This document shows, piece by piece, positions 49,969-58,498 of a stretch of 64,000 bases of DNA. Every line of letters starts with the position of its first letter. Within the stretch, counting starts at the first letter, position 1. The stretch is from Streptomyces sp. I6 (lineage in GTDB: Bacteria; Actinomycetota; Actinomycetes; Streptomycetales; Streptomycetaceae): the NCBI GenBank assembly GCA_003725745.1, contig RHDP01000001.1, positions 923,001-987,000 of the forward strand. The letters are read 5' to 3'. The notes beneath the pieces were generated by a model. The model did not search any database and was not told where the DNA came from. It saw only the letters and a program-made list of their open reading frames with translations. Both the position numbers and the translations under genes were made by a program.

Positions 49969-50553
49969 GTCCTCCGAAGGGCACGCGTAGCACCGCCCGT
50001 GAGCCGGCCGGCGGCGGTTCCGGCCCTCGGCCGCACGCTCCCCTGCTCTCACGCGCTCCCCGTCGGCCCCGTCCTCCCCACCAGGTCGCCCGGCCTCGCG
50101 CGGGCCCCGGGCCCGCCGGGGGTCCATACGGGGTCCCGCGGCCGTGGCCGCGCCGGGGAGGGCGGGAGCACCCTCCGACGTCCGCCGCACCGCGCCCCAC
50201 CACGGCGCTGGGGACCGGCTGGCCCACATCTCCCCCGGAGGGCCGCTCACACCTCATGAACCGCCGTCCGGGAGTGCGGAGTTGCCCGGCCACTCGCGGG
50301 TGCGCACCGCCTCCGCCCGGCCCAGCGCCCCCGCATGGAGCCACCCCGGCCCGGCTCTCGGCGCGCCCGGGAGATGTCCACGGGATGTTTCGGGGGTTGC
50401 GGTACGCCGCCGGTGCGGGCGTCAGCCGCCTCCCCACCGGGGCGCCCCGGTCAGCCACCGGTCCGCGGAGGGAACAGCGCGGCCGCCCCGGACCCGTGCG
50501 GGAGTCCAGGGACGGCCGGGACACCGGGGGCGGACCCCCGGCACGCGCCCGGG
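49969..50553. other. Convergent intergenic region
   Basis: 585 bp between the PAC2 gene and the mshC stop. It is GC-rich, and no gene or clear terminator was recognised. Confidence 0.45.
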
Positions 50554-51783
50554 TTACAGCGCGACGCCGAGCAGGGCGTCCACGGCGCGGGACGCCAGAC
50601 CGGGCGCGCCCTCGTCCGTGCCGCCCTCCGTCCGCTGCGTCTCGGCCCAGCGGTCCACGGCGGCCAGCGCCGCCGGAGCGTCCAGGTCGTCGGCGAGCGC
50701 CCCGCGGATCTCCTCGAGGAGCGCGTCGGCGGACGGCCCGTCGGGCCGGGAGACGGCCGCGCGCCAGCGCCCGAGGCGGTCCTCGGCCTCCTCCAGTACG
50801 TCGTCGGTCCACTCCCAGTCGGCGCGGTAGTGGTGAGCCAGCAGCGCCAGCCGGATGGCGGCCGGGTCCACGCCGTCGCGGCGCAGCGCCGAGACGAAGA
50901 CGAGGTTGCCCTTGGACTTGGACATCTTCTCGCCGTGCAGGGCGACCATCCCGGCGTGCACATAGGCACGGGCGAACGGGTACTCACCGGTGAGCGCCTG
51001 GGCGTGCGAGGCGCCCATCTCGTGGTGCGGGAAGGCGAGATCGGAGCCGCCGCCCTGCACGTCGAAGCCCATGCCGAGATGGTCCAGGGCGATGGCCACG
51101 CACTCGATGTGCCATCCGGGACGGCCGCGACCGAGGCTGCCGCCGGCCCAGCTCGGCTCACCGTCCCGGGCCGCCATCCACAGCATCGGGTCGAGCGGGT
51201 TCTTCTTGCCGGGGCGGTCGGGGTCGCCGCCGCGCTCGGCGGACAGCGTGCGCATCACTTCGGCGCCGTAGTGCGACACCCCGCCGAAGTGGGGGTCCGA
51301 CTCCACGGAGAAGTAGACGTCGCCGTCGAGTTCGTACGCGGCACCGGCGTCACGGAGGCGCTCGACGAGCGGGACGATTCCCGGAATGGCCTCGACGGCG
51401 CCGATGTAGTGCCGCGGGGGCAGCATCCGCAGCGCGGTCATGTCCTCGCGGAACAGCGCCGTCTCGCGCTCCGCGAGCTCTGCCCAGTCCTGGCCGTCGC
51501 GCTCGGCGCGCTCCAGGAGCGGATCGTCCACGTCGGTGACGTTCTGGACGTAGTGAACCTGCCGCTTGGTGTCGAGCCACACGCGCTGGACGAGGTCGAA
51601 CGCGTTGTAGGTCGCCGCGTGACCGATGTGGGTCGCGTCATACGGGGTGATGCCGCAGACGTAGATACGGGCGACGGGACCGGGGGCGAGGGTCACACGG
51701 CCACCGGTCGCGGTGTCGTGGATCCGGAGGTCTCGGCCCGTGCCGGGCAGGGCGGGGACCTCGGAAGCGGGCCAGGCATGCAT
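50554..51783 (-). CDS. mshC: Cysteine:GlcN-Ins ligase MshC (mycothiol biosynthesis)
   Basis: 409 residues, a class I cysteinyl-tRNA synthetase paralogue. The zinc/ATP site is [22 protein letters not shown] (first Zn Cys plus HIGH-like motif). Further Zn ligands lie in [15 protein letters not shown] and AFPHHEMG. The KMSKS loop is [12 protein letters not shown]. The anticodon-binding domain of true CysRS is absent, as expected. It joins cysteine to GlcN-inositol using ATP. It is intact and lies downstream of the kinase-like, DUF3090 and phosphatase genes on the same strand. Confidence 0.96.
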   Translation of the reverse strand: MHAWPASEVPALPGTGRDLRIHDTATGGRVTLAPGPVARIYVCGITPYDATHIGHAATYNAFDLVQRVWLDTKRQVHYVQNVTDVDDPLLERAERDGQDWAELAERETALFREDMTALRMLPPRHYIGAVEAIPGIVPLVERLRDAGAAYELDGDVYFSVESDPHFGGVSHYGAEVMRTLSAERGGDPDRPGKKNPLDPMLWMAARDGEPSWAGGSLGRGRPGWHIECVAIALDHLGMGFDVQGGGSDLAFPHHEMGASHAQALTGEYPFARAYVHAGMVALHGEKMSKSKGNLVFVSALRRDGVDPAAIRLALLAHHYRADWEWTDDVLEEAEDRLGRWRAAVSRPDGPSADALLEEIRGALADDLDAPAALAAVDRWAETQRTEGGTDEGAPGLASRAVDALLGVAL

Positions 51784-52216
51784 GTCATGAGCCTAACCGG
51801 ATGCAGGTTCCGGATACGAACCGGACGCCTCCCGGGGAGACTCCACGTCCGGGCCGCGGAGGCCCGGGCAGACCCCACGCCCGGGCCCGGGGAGCTCCGG
51901 GCAGACCCATGGCATCCGACGCCGCGAGAGCCTCCCGGCCGAGGCGTCCGGCCAGGGGACCAGACGGCGGGCCACCGCCCGCGGGGCCGGGCCGAAGGGC
52001 CGGCCCCCGTCGCCGCCGGCGGCTCGGGGCCCCCGGGTTCACCGCCCCGGGTTCGGGGCCGGTGGGCTCGGGGCCGGTGGGCTCCGGGCCGGTGGGCTCC
52101 GGGCCGGTGGGCTCCGGGCCGGTGGGCTCCGGGCCGGTGGGCTCCGGCCCGGTGGGCTCCGGGCCGGTGGGCTCCGGCCCGGTGGGCTCCGGGCCGGGTT
52201 ACGCCGGTACCGGGGC
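51784..52216. other. mshC upstream region
   Basis: 433 bp that would contain the mshC promoter if mshC is not transcribed with the upstream genes. A third of it is the 15-bp tandem repeat listed next. No gene was accepted here. Confidence 0.5.
52061..52195. repeat. Minisatellite, 9 x 15 bp
   Basis: Nine head-to-tail copies of ggtgggctccgggcc. Copy 1 has ggtgggctcggggcc; copies 6 and 8 end ggccc. It lies between the kinase-like gene stop and mshC. Such near-perfect units are prone to copy-number change. Confidence 0.95.
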
Positions 52217-53046
52217 CTACACGGGCGGCCACGGAATCGCGGGCCAGTTACCCGCCGGCTCCGGGTGTCGGGCGCTCTTGCGCAGGGCCCGGACCCGGTC
52301 CCGCACGGCGGACGCCTCCTCCCGGGTGATCAGTTCGGCCAGCCGCCCGGCCAGCGGTGACCCGCCGTCGAGGGAGGCGTCGAGGGCCTCCAGGACCCCG
52401 AGGGCCTCCTCCGTCAGCGGCTCCCCCGCCCAGCCCCACAGCAGGGTCCTGAGCCGGTCCTCCACGTTGAACGTGACGCCGTGGTCGATCGCGTACAGGC
52501 GTCCGTCCGGCGCCGGGAGCAGATGACCGCCCTTGCGGTCCCCGTTGTTGATCACCGCGTCCAGTACGGCGAGCCGGCGCAGCCGCGGATCGTCCGCGTG
52601 CACCAAAAGCGCCGTGCGCCCTCCCCGACCTCCGCGAGGCCGACCGCCTTCCAGCCGTCCTCCGGTTCGTCGCCGTCGACGAGCGCGAGCAGGGACTGCG
52701 CCGGATCGGCCTCGATCCACATCTGGCACATGCCCTCTCCGTACGGCCCGTCACGGAGCACGGTGGGCGGCACCAGCCCCCACCCCGTCGCCTCGGACAG
52801 CTCGTACGCGGCCACCTCGCGCTGGGCCAGCGTCCCGTCGGGGAAGTCCCACAGCGGGCGCTCCCCGGCCACGGGCTTGTAGACGCAGTGCGCCTCCCGG
52901 CCGTCGAGGGCGACCGAGCAGTACAGCGCCGCGTTGGACGCCTCGCGAATGCGGCCGCGCACGGTGATCTCGCCCCGGGTGAGCAGTTCCAGGGCTCCGT
53001 CGTACGCGGTCACGCTCCGCGGCGGTATCCGTTCTGGCGCGGGCAT
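52217..53046 (-). CDS. SCO1664-family PI3/4-kinase-like protein (frameshifted)
   Basis: About 276 residues. The N-lobe is REASNAALYCSVALDGREAHCVYKPVAGERPLWDFPDG, with the ATP-binding Lys probably in VYKPV. The C-lobe has the catalytic loop AVINNGDRKGGHLL and a metal-binding AIDHGVTFN, closely resembling the GDRHxxN ... IDFG of phosphatidylinositol 3/4-kinases and related small-molecule or protein kinases. The frame breaks at CCC 52619-52621 (plus strand); adding one base gives EGRTALLVHADDPRL. The ATG at 53046 lies inside the 3' end of the DUF3090 gene (37-bp overlap) with GGAGGG upstream. The substrate is unknown. Confidence 0.85.
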
Positions 53047-53599
53047 ACGTGTCCCTCCGGGTCGAGCGGCAGGCTGCACAGCGGGCACGGCGGCCTTCCC
53101 GCGTTCACGACGTCCAGCGCCCGCTTGGCGAAGGCCCTCGCCTGCGCGCCGGTCAGCCGCACCCGGAGCATCGGCGGACCGTTCTCCTCGTCCTGCAGCA
53201 GCCGCTCCTCGGCCTCCGCGAGGTCCTCCTCGGAGTCCGCGTCCAGCTCCACCAGCGCCTGAGCCTCGACGATCATGCGCTGCTCCTCGCCGTCCCAGGC
53301 CAGCGCCATCGTGCCGACCCTGAACTCCTCCTCGACGGGCGCGTCCAGGGGTGCGGTGTCGGCGACGTCCGTGGGGGCGACGGCCGGGACCGGGGCGTTG
53401 CCCCCGGTCCGCCGCACCACCTCGTCGAGCAGCTCGTCCATCCGCTCGGCGAGCGCGGCCACCTGGGTCTTCTCCAGCGCGACGCTGGTCACCCGCCCCC
53501 TGCGGAAGCCTGGAGGAAGAACGTACGGCGTCCAGGCAGCCCGACCGTACCGGCCACGAAGCGCTCCGGCGGGTCGTACAGGAACACCTGACGGGTCAC
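53010..53599 (-). CDS. DUF3090 family protein (frameshifted)
   Basis: About 196 residues. It starts TRQVFLYDPPERFVAGTVG, continues PGRRTFFLQASAGG, then TSVALEKTQVAALAERMDEL. The C-terminus has a zinc-ribbon-like Cys set: PPCPLCSLPLDPEGHVCP. The frame breaks at CCCCC 53496-53500 (plus strand); one added base gives AGGRVTSVALEK. The GTG at 53599 has AGGGAG upstream. The family is actinobacterial with no assigned function. It overlaps the kinase-like gene by 37 bp and lies 85 bp after the phosphatase gene. Confidence 0.88.
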
Positions 53600-53684
53600 G
53601 TCCTGCTCCCTAGGGATTCATAGGTCTTCGGTGCCGGAAGCGGGCTTCCGGGTTTCGGCCCGTCCACCCTACTGCGCGTGGCGA

Positions 53685-54392
53685 TCACGGTGCGCCCGCG
53701 CCGCCGCCGACCACCGCCGTCCCGTCACTCCCGCCCTCGCGGGGCTCGTTCGCGTTCTCGCGCGGACGGAGGGAGTCCAGGTCACCCGTGTCGCCGAGCC
53801 GCAGCAGGAAGGGCCGCAGGCGGGTGTAGCGGATCGCCGTGACGGAGCACGGTTCGACGTGGATCCGCTGGAACAGGTCGAGGTGCATACCCAGGGCGTC
53901 CGCCACCACCGCTTTGATGACGTCGCCGTGGGAGCACATCAGGTACACGGCCTCCTCGCCGTGCTCCTGTTCGATCCGGGCGTTCCAGTCGCGTACGGCG
54001 TCGACGGCCCGGCCCTGCATGGCCCGCATCGACTCGCCACCGGGGAAGGCCGCGGCGGCGGGGTGGCGCTGGACGACCTCCATCAACGGCTCGCCCGCCA
54101 ACTCCTCGAGTTTGCGGCCGGACCAGTCTCCGTAGTGGCACTCGCCGATCCGGTCGTCGCTGTGGAGCGGGAGGCCCGGCCGTGCGTCGAGCAGCGGCTG
54201 GAGGGTCTGGCGGCAGCGCTCCAGCGGGCTGGTGACCGCGGCTGCGAGGGGCAGCCCGGCGAGCCGGGCGGGCAGAGCGGCCGCCTGCGCGGTGCCTCGC
54301 TCGTCGAGGGCGACGCCCGGCGTCCAGCCGGCGAGCACCCCCGCTGTGTTGGCGGTGGAACGTCCGTGGCGTACGAGGATCAACGTGGCCAT
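53685..54392 (-). CDS. Histidine phosphatase (phosphoglycerate-mutase-like) family protein
   Basis: 235 residues. The catalytic motif LILVRHGRSTAN carries the phospho-accepting His. The second Arg lies in SPLERCRQTLQPL, the acidic proton donor region is IGECHYGDWSGRKLEELAG, and the second His is in YLMCSHGDVIKAVV. A Gly-rich tail ends the protein. It belongs to the actinobacterial putative phosphomutase group that recurs beside DUF3090 and the kinase-like gene. It is probably a cytosolic phosphomonoesterase; the true substrate is unknown. It is first in the leftward group that leads to mshC. The ATG at 54392 is well placed just before the catalytic strand. Confidence 0.92.
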   Translation of the reverse strand: MATLILVRHGRSTANTAGVLAGWTPGVALDERGTAQAAALPARLAGLPLAAAVTSPLERCRQTLQPLLDARPGLPLHSDDRIGECHYGDWSGRKLEELAGEPLMEVVQRHPAAAAFPGGESMRAMQGRAVDAVRDWNARIEQEHGEEAVYLMCSHGDVIKAVVADALGMHLDLFQRIHVEPCSVTAIRYTRLRPFLLRLGDTGDLDSLRPRENANEPREGGSDGTAVVGGGAGAP

Positions 54393-54636
54393 GCCGGCCA
54401 GCCTACGGCCTGTCCCGCAGTCCCCAACGGGCGCACGACGACAGCCACGGCACCTCGCCGCGTGGTCGGAGCCGCCCGGGTACACCCACTGTCGCGCAGT
54501 TGGTCAAAGATAGACGGGCACCACGAACCGGGCGCCATCCGACTACGCCGATGCCCTGGGCATGGGTGGAGCGATCTCAGCGGACGATACAAAGCGGACC
54601 GCAGTTTCATGACCGCCCCCGACGGCTGCGGCGCCT

Positions 54637-55491
54637 TCAAGCGAGCTGAGTCCAGCGGGCCGGTCCGGGACTACTTCCAGCCCAACAGAACCACAAGGTC
54701 GCGACCGGAATAGCCTCATCAGTCTTTGGATCCGCTCCCCATCCATGCAGCACCAACAGATCACCGGCTCTGGCCGGATTTGCCAGGTCGCCAGGAGTGG
54801 GGTGAAAGCCTAGGTCCACAGGAACTAGGTGAATTTGCGCCCCTGTCGAGGAAAACCGCCCACCTGGGCCGTCGAATCCTTTACCTGAAACACCGGTTTC
54901 TCCGCAGCCTTCAACTCCCGTTCTTCCCTCACCCGCGACACCTGTTTGGCCACCCTTACCCCGGACACCGATATTGTCCGATACGCCTTGGACGCCCTCG
55001 GCATTGTCATTCTCTCCTACGCCGAGGACTCCGACGCTCCCTACACCTCGGACGCCTAGACCCGGGGCGTCTTCGGCAATTCCTTCCACACCCACCCCGC
55101 CCGAGCCTCGAACACCAACGCCCACCCCAGGGGCCCTACCACGGACACCAGGATCCCCCTCCCCTAGCACCCCCACAGCGCCCACTCCTTGCACGCCCCT
55201 TCCCCCTGCGCCAAAGACTCCCACACCGGAATTTGTGGCCGCCTCCCCCTTCACTCCGATTTCCCCTACTGCCAAGATTCCAGCACCGTCACCGACTCCT
55301 CTCGCAAAGATTCCGGTGTGGTTCGCGCCGGTTAGATTCAGGAGATCCGGGTTCGGCTTGACTTCCAGAAAGTTCCCCCCTGCAAAATACATAAGATGGT
55401 CGGGCCCATGGTCCCCAGGTCTCGCAACCAGGTGAGTAGCGGTTTCCGAATTATTGTGTTCACCGAGGACAAATTCACCACCGTCGCCCAT
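54637..55491 (-). CDS. Gly-repeat, fibre-like protein of accessory island
   Basis: 284 residues (up to 307 if an ATG at 55560 is used; 55491 is preferred for GGAGG nine bases upstream). The N-terminus is MGDGGEFVLGEHNNSETATHLV. The middle, about 70-200, is a run of G-V/G-x-x-G repeats (GVKGE, GVGVFGAGGRGVQGVGAVGV, GVRGRG, GVEG, GVLGVG), like triple-stranded beta-helix tail fibres. The C-terminus (STGAQIHLVPVDLGF ... GDLLVLHG ... LWFCWAG, PGPARWTQLA) resembles fibre-tip or trimeric end domains. Codon usage is less GC-biased than its neighbours. The function is unknown; a phage- or surface-fibre origin is inferred. Confidence 0.72.
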   Translation of the reverse strand: MGDGGEFVLGEHNNSETATHLVARPGDHGPDHLMYFAGGNFLEVKPNPDLLNLTGANHTGIFARGVGDGAGILAVGEIGVKGEAATNSGVGVFGAGGRGVQGVGAVGVLGEGDPGVRGRAPGVGVGVRGSGGVGVEGIAEDAPGLGVRGVGSVGVLGVGENDNAEGVQGVSDNIGVRGKGGQTGVAGEGRTGVEGCGETGVSGKGFDGPGGRFSSTGAQIHLVPVDLGFHPTPGDLANPARAGDLLVLHGWGADPKTDEAIPVATLWFCWAGSSPGPARWTQLA

Positions 55492-55704
55492 AGCTATAGG
55501 CCTCCACGATACGATTCTTGTCGACTTTCCGACTATGCATGCCCCTGACTCTGCCGGCATCTGGAAGACCGTCGAACGAGTGACTTCATCATGCGATGTC
55601 CAAGCTCCATCCAGCTCTAAGCTCGTTCTTCAAGGTCCGGCCGACCTTAGAGGTTGGCCGGACGTGAGTTCGCCTCCGAGGGGCTCGCCCGGCACGATGG
55701 TTGT

Positions 55705-55893
55705 GTGGCCGAGGAAGCCAGCGCGCAGTCTGCCAGTACAGGGATTTTTGTAGGTATGCTGATCGGCATTCCAGCTGGGCTCGTGCTCGGACTGGCTGTT
55801 TTGAACAACATGGCGATGGGCTTGGTGCTCGGCGGTGAAGCGGGCGGAGTCGTTGGTGCCCCTCTCCGTGCGTCGCGGTGCCAATCCTCGTGA
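55705..55893 (+). CDS. Small glycine-zipper-like membrane protein
   Basis: 62 residues from GTG: two hydrophobic, Gly-rich helices (STGIFVGMLIGIPAGLVLGLA, MAMGLVLGGEAGGVVGA) joined by LNN. The layout matches small actinobacterial membrane proteins of unknown role, including the Asn-x-Ala/Met-x-Gly turn. No good ribosome site precedes the GTG and earlier starts (TTG at 55654) are possible. It belongs to the lower-GC island with the fibre-like gene and the transposase fragment. Confidence 0.5.
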   Translation: MAEEASAQSASTGIFVGMLIGIPAGLVLGLAVLNNMAMGLVLGGEAGGVVGAPLRASRCQSS

Positions 55894-55968
55894 GGTCTCC
55901 GCATGACTGCTCAGCTTGATCTGTAGCCCGTGCGCCGAACGGCATCCCGAACTGGGCCGAGCTGTACG

Positions 55969-56130
55969 AGTGCCCGAACCGTCCGGGGCAACGAGCTGTT
56001 CGAACTGGTGGACGTGGTGTTCTACGCGCCGGGTGCGGTGCACTCAGCGGTGGAGCTGACACTGCTGCCCGGGCACCGCCGTGGGCACGGCGCGATGTAC
56101 GACGGCCTCAATCAGGGCCGAATCGATACG
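55969..56130 (+). pseudogene. Transposase remnant (N-terminal fragment)
   Basis: About 54 codons read NELFELVDVVFYAPGAVHSA and LLPGHRRGHGAMYDGLNQGRIDT. This is the recognisable N-terminal block of a DDE transposase family common in Streptomyces (IS701-like). Homology stops abruptly after GRIDT, 37 bp before corA. The catalytic domain and terminal repeats are absent. It marks a past insertion/deletion event at the edge of the accessory island. Confidence 0.72.
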
Positions 56131-56167
56131 AGCAGCCCAGGTGCGCGCGGGGCGCGAGAGCGGCAGA

Positions 56168-57157
56168 ATGCCCGCCGTGATCGTGGACTGTGCCATCTAC
56201 CGGGACGGCCGCCGGACCGAAGGCCCCGAGGGCCTCTCCGACGCGCTGACGCTGGCCCGCGCGTCGGAGAACACCTTCCTGTGGATCGGACTGCACGAGC
56301 CGCACGAGGCGGAGTTCGACCGCGTCAGCGGTGAGTTCGGGCTGCACCCGCTGGCGGTCGAGGACGCCCTCAAGGCCCACCAGCGGCCCAAGCTGGAGGT
56401 CTACGACGACTCGCTGTTCGTGGTCCTCAAGCCCGTCGTGTACGACCCGGAGTCGGACGCGGTCGGCACCGGCGAGGTGATGGTCTTCGTCGGCGACTGC
56501 TTCGTCGTGACCGTGCGGCACGGGGATGCCTCCCCCCTGCGGACCGTGCGGCAGCGGCTGGAGGCCGACCCGAACATCCTCCGGCACGGCCCGACGACCG
56601 TGCTGTACGCCGTGAGCGACGCCGTCGTCGACCACTACATCGAGGTGGCGGCCGAACTCCAGGTGGATCTGGAGGACCTGGAGGCCGCCGTCTTCGCGCC
56701 CGCCGGGGACACCCGGCACACGGCGGCCAGGATCTACGGCTTCAAGCGGCAGGTGCTCGAGTTCCGGCGGGCCACCGGACCGCTCGCCGCGCCCATGGCC
56801 AGGCTCGCCGGGGGGTCGGTGCCGTTCGTGCACGGACACTCCCAGCCGTTCTTCCGTGACGTCCACGACCATCTGACGCGCGCCAACGAGCAGGTGGAGG
56901 GGCTGGACCGGCTGCTGTCCGACGTGCTGTCCGCCCACCTCGCGCAGACGGGGGTACGGCAGAACGACGATATGCGCAAGATCTCGGCGTGGGCGGCCAT
57001 GGCGGCGGTGCCGACCCTGGTCGCCGGCATCTACGGCATGAACTTCGAGCACATGCCCGAGCTGCGCCGCGAGTGGGGCTATCCGGCGGCGATCATGCTG
57101 ATGGTCCTCGCGGTGTACGCGCTGTACCGGTTGTTCAAGCGCCGCGGCTGGCTGTAG
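56168..57157 (+). CDS. corA: CorA-family magnesium/cobalt transporter
   Basis: 329 residues. A large cytoplasmic alpha/beta funnel domain (FLWIGLHEPHEAEFDRVSGEFGLHPLAVEDALKAHQRPKLE begins it) and long helices lead to two C-terminal membrane helices. The pore signature GMN appears in LVAGIYGMNFEHMPE. Basic residues end the protein (YRLFKRRGWL). It forms a pentameric divalent-cation channel. The ATG at 56168 is immediately downstream of the transposase remnant, so its promoter may have been altered. It is intact. Confidence 0.95.
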   Translation: MPAVIVDCAIYRDGRRTEGPEGLSDALTLARASENTFLWIGLHEPHEAEFDRVSGEFGLHPLAVEDALKAHQRPKLEVYDDSLFVVLKPVVYDPESDAVGTGEVMVFVGDCFVVTVRHGDASPLRTVRQRLEADPNILRHGPTTVLYAVSDAVVDHYIEVAAELQVDLEDLEAAVFAPAGDTRHTAARIYGFKRQVLEFRRATGPLAAPMARLAGGSVPFVHGHSQPFFRDVHDHLTRANEQVEGLDRLLSDVLSAHLAQTGVRQNDDMRKISAWAAMAAVPTLVAGIYGMNFEHMPELRREWGYPAAIMLMVLAVYALYRLFKRRGWL

Positions 57158-57303
57158 CGCCGGCCCTTCGCCGCGCACGGGCGCACGGCGGCCGGGACCG
57201 GCCCGGGCCGGTGCACGAGGGCCGCCCGGAACCCGGAGGGTGGCGCCGGTGGCGCCGGTGGCGCTGCGGGGTGGTACCGGGCAGGGAGGGCGGACGCGGC
57301 GGC

Positions 57304-58089
57304 TCAGACGACGGGGGCCGTGGTCGCGGGGCCGCCGAGGGCGTCACGCCGCTCGGGCATCCTGAGCGTCACCATGCGGCGCCAGCCGCCGGCGCGTTCG
57401 AAGGCGTACACCGCGTGGACGCCGGCCGCGAGCGCCGCCGACTTGGCCCGGGGCCAGTTCAGGATCCGTGCCATGTGCGACATGACCGCGAGGCTGACGT
57501 CCCGGTGGACGGAGATCTCGGTGAGCGCGCACTCGCGCAGGGTGCCCCGGATGACGCGGCCGTGCCCGGCGCCGGAGAGGCGGAGCAGTTCCTCGTGGCA
57601 GTAGGCGAGGTGGTTGTCCTCGTCGTTGCAGATCTGCCTGACGGCCCTGCCGACCTCGGGGTGGTCCCCGAAGAACTTGACCAGCATGTCCATCTGGTCC
57701 GCGGCGCGCTGCTCGGTGACCCGGCTGTGCGAGAGGTAGACCACGATGTCCCGCTCGCTGAGCCGTTCGTCGCGGCGCAGCTTCTCGTGCGCCAGTCCGA
57801 TGCCCTGCTTCTCCAGGAGCATGGTGTAGTCGGTCTCGGGAGGGACGTCGACCGGTTCCAGGCCCCGCTTCTTCAGCAGTGCGTTGAAGATCCTGCCGTG
57901 TTTGTCCTCGTCGGCGCCGTGCCGGGCGATCTTCGGCGCGAGCCCGCGCATGCTGTCGGGGACGAGCGCCGCGATACGGCCGTTCTCCCAGCCGCCCTGG
58001 GCCTCGCCACTGGCCGCGATCGAGCAGAAGAGCTGGTAGGAATCGTCGTTTTCGAGGATCTCCTGGAAAAGACTTCGGGCCGAGAGCAT
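57304..58089 (-). CDS. Ferritin-like domain protein
   Basis: 261 residues, mostly helical. Carboxylate/His pairs fit a diiron four-helix bundle: EAQGGWENGRIAALVPDSM, IARHGADEDKHGRIFNALL, RVTEQRAADQMDML and ICNDEDNHLAYCHEELL (two D/E-x-x-H motifs). Relatives act in tRNA hydroxylation or other oxygen chemistry, but no specific reaction can be assigned. The ATG at 58089 has GGAGGTGG upstream and is preferred to an earlier start that adds 19 residues. It is convergent with corA. Confidence 0.82.
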   Translation of the reverse strand: MLSARSLFQEILENDDSYQLFCSIAASGEAQGGWENGRIAALVPDSMRGLAPKIARHGADEDKHGRIFNALLKKRGLEPVDVPPETDYTMLLEKQGIGLAHEKLRRDERLSERDIVVYLSHSRVTEQRAADQMDMLVKFFGDHPEVGRAVRQICNDEDNHLAYCHEELLRLSGAGHGRVIRGTLRECALTEISVHRDVSLAVMSHMARILNWPRAKSAALAAGVHAVYAFERAGGWRRMVTLRMPERRDALGGPATTAPVV

Positions 58090-58498
58090 CACTGCCACCT
58101 CCGTGAGGCACCCGTGGGCGACGGGTGTCCGCAGAGAACGAGTCAAGTGCGGACGGGACGGACAGGCAACAGCTGACCTGGACTAATCCGCCGAAAGGAG
58201 GAGCAAAAAGATCATCGGGCACTCGGGAGGGCGTATGCCGTCTGCGTGCCGAAGGGGCGAGGCGGGCGCACCCGCGGTCGGCGGCCCGCCCTCACCGGCC
58301 CATCGCCCGCGTCCCGCCCGCCCCGACCTGCCCGCCACCTGCCCGCCACCTGCTCGTCGGTGGTGCGCCGGGGTCCGAGCGTGACCGAGGACGGGGTAAG
58401 GCGTTAGACCTCGTGACGGCCGTGGCGGGGATGACCCCGAGCCCCCACCACGGCCGCAGGCATGTCCGGCACCGGACGGCCCGGGATCCGGGATCCGG
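58090..58498. other. Intergenic region upstream of the ferritin-like gene
   Basis: About 410 bp. ccgaaaggagg near 58192 and atcatcggg resemble a stray ribosome site without a following gene. No CDS is supported. Confidence 0.4.

Noticed and set aside
51801-52526. ORF encoding a GSGPV repeat protein
   Set aside because: It is produced by the 15-bp minisatellite. It has no start context and runs antisense into the kinase-like gene.
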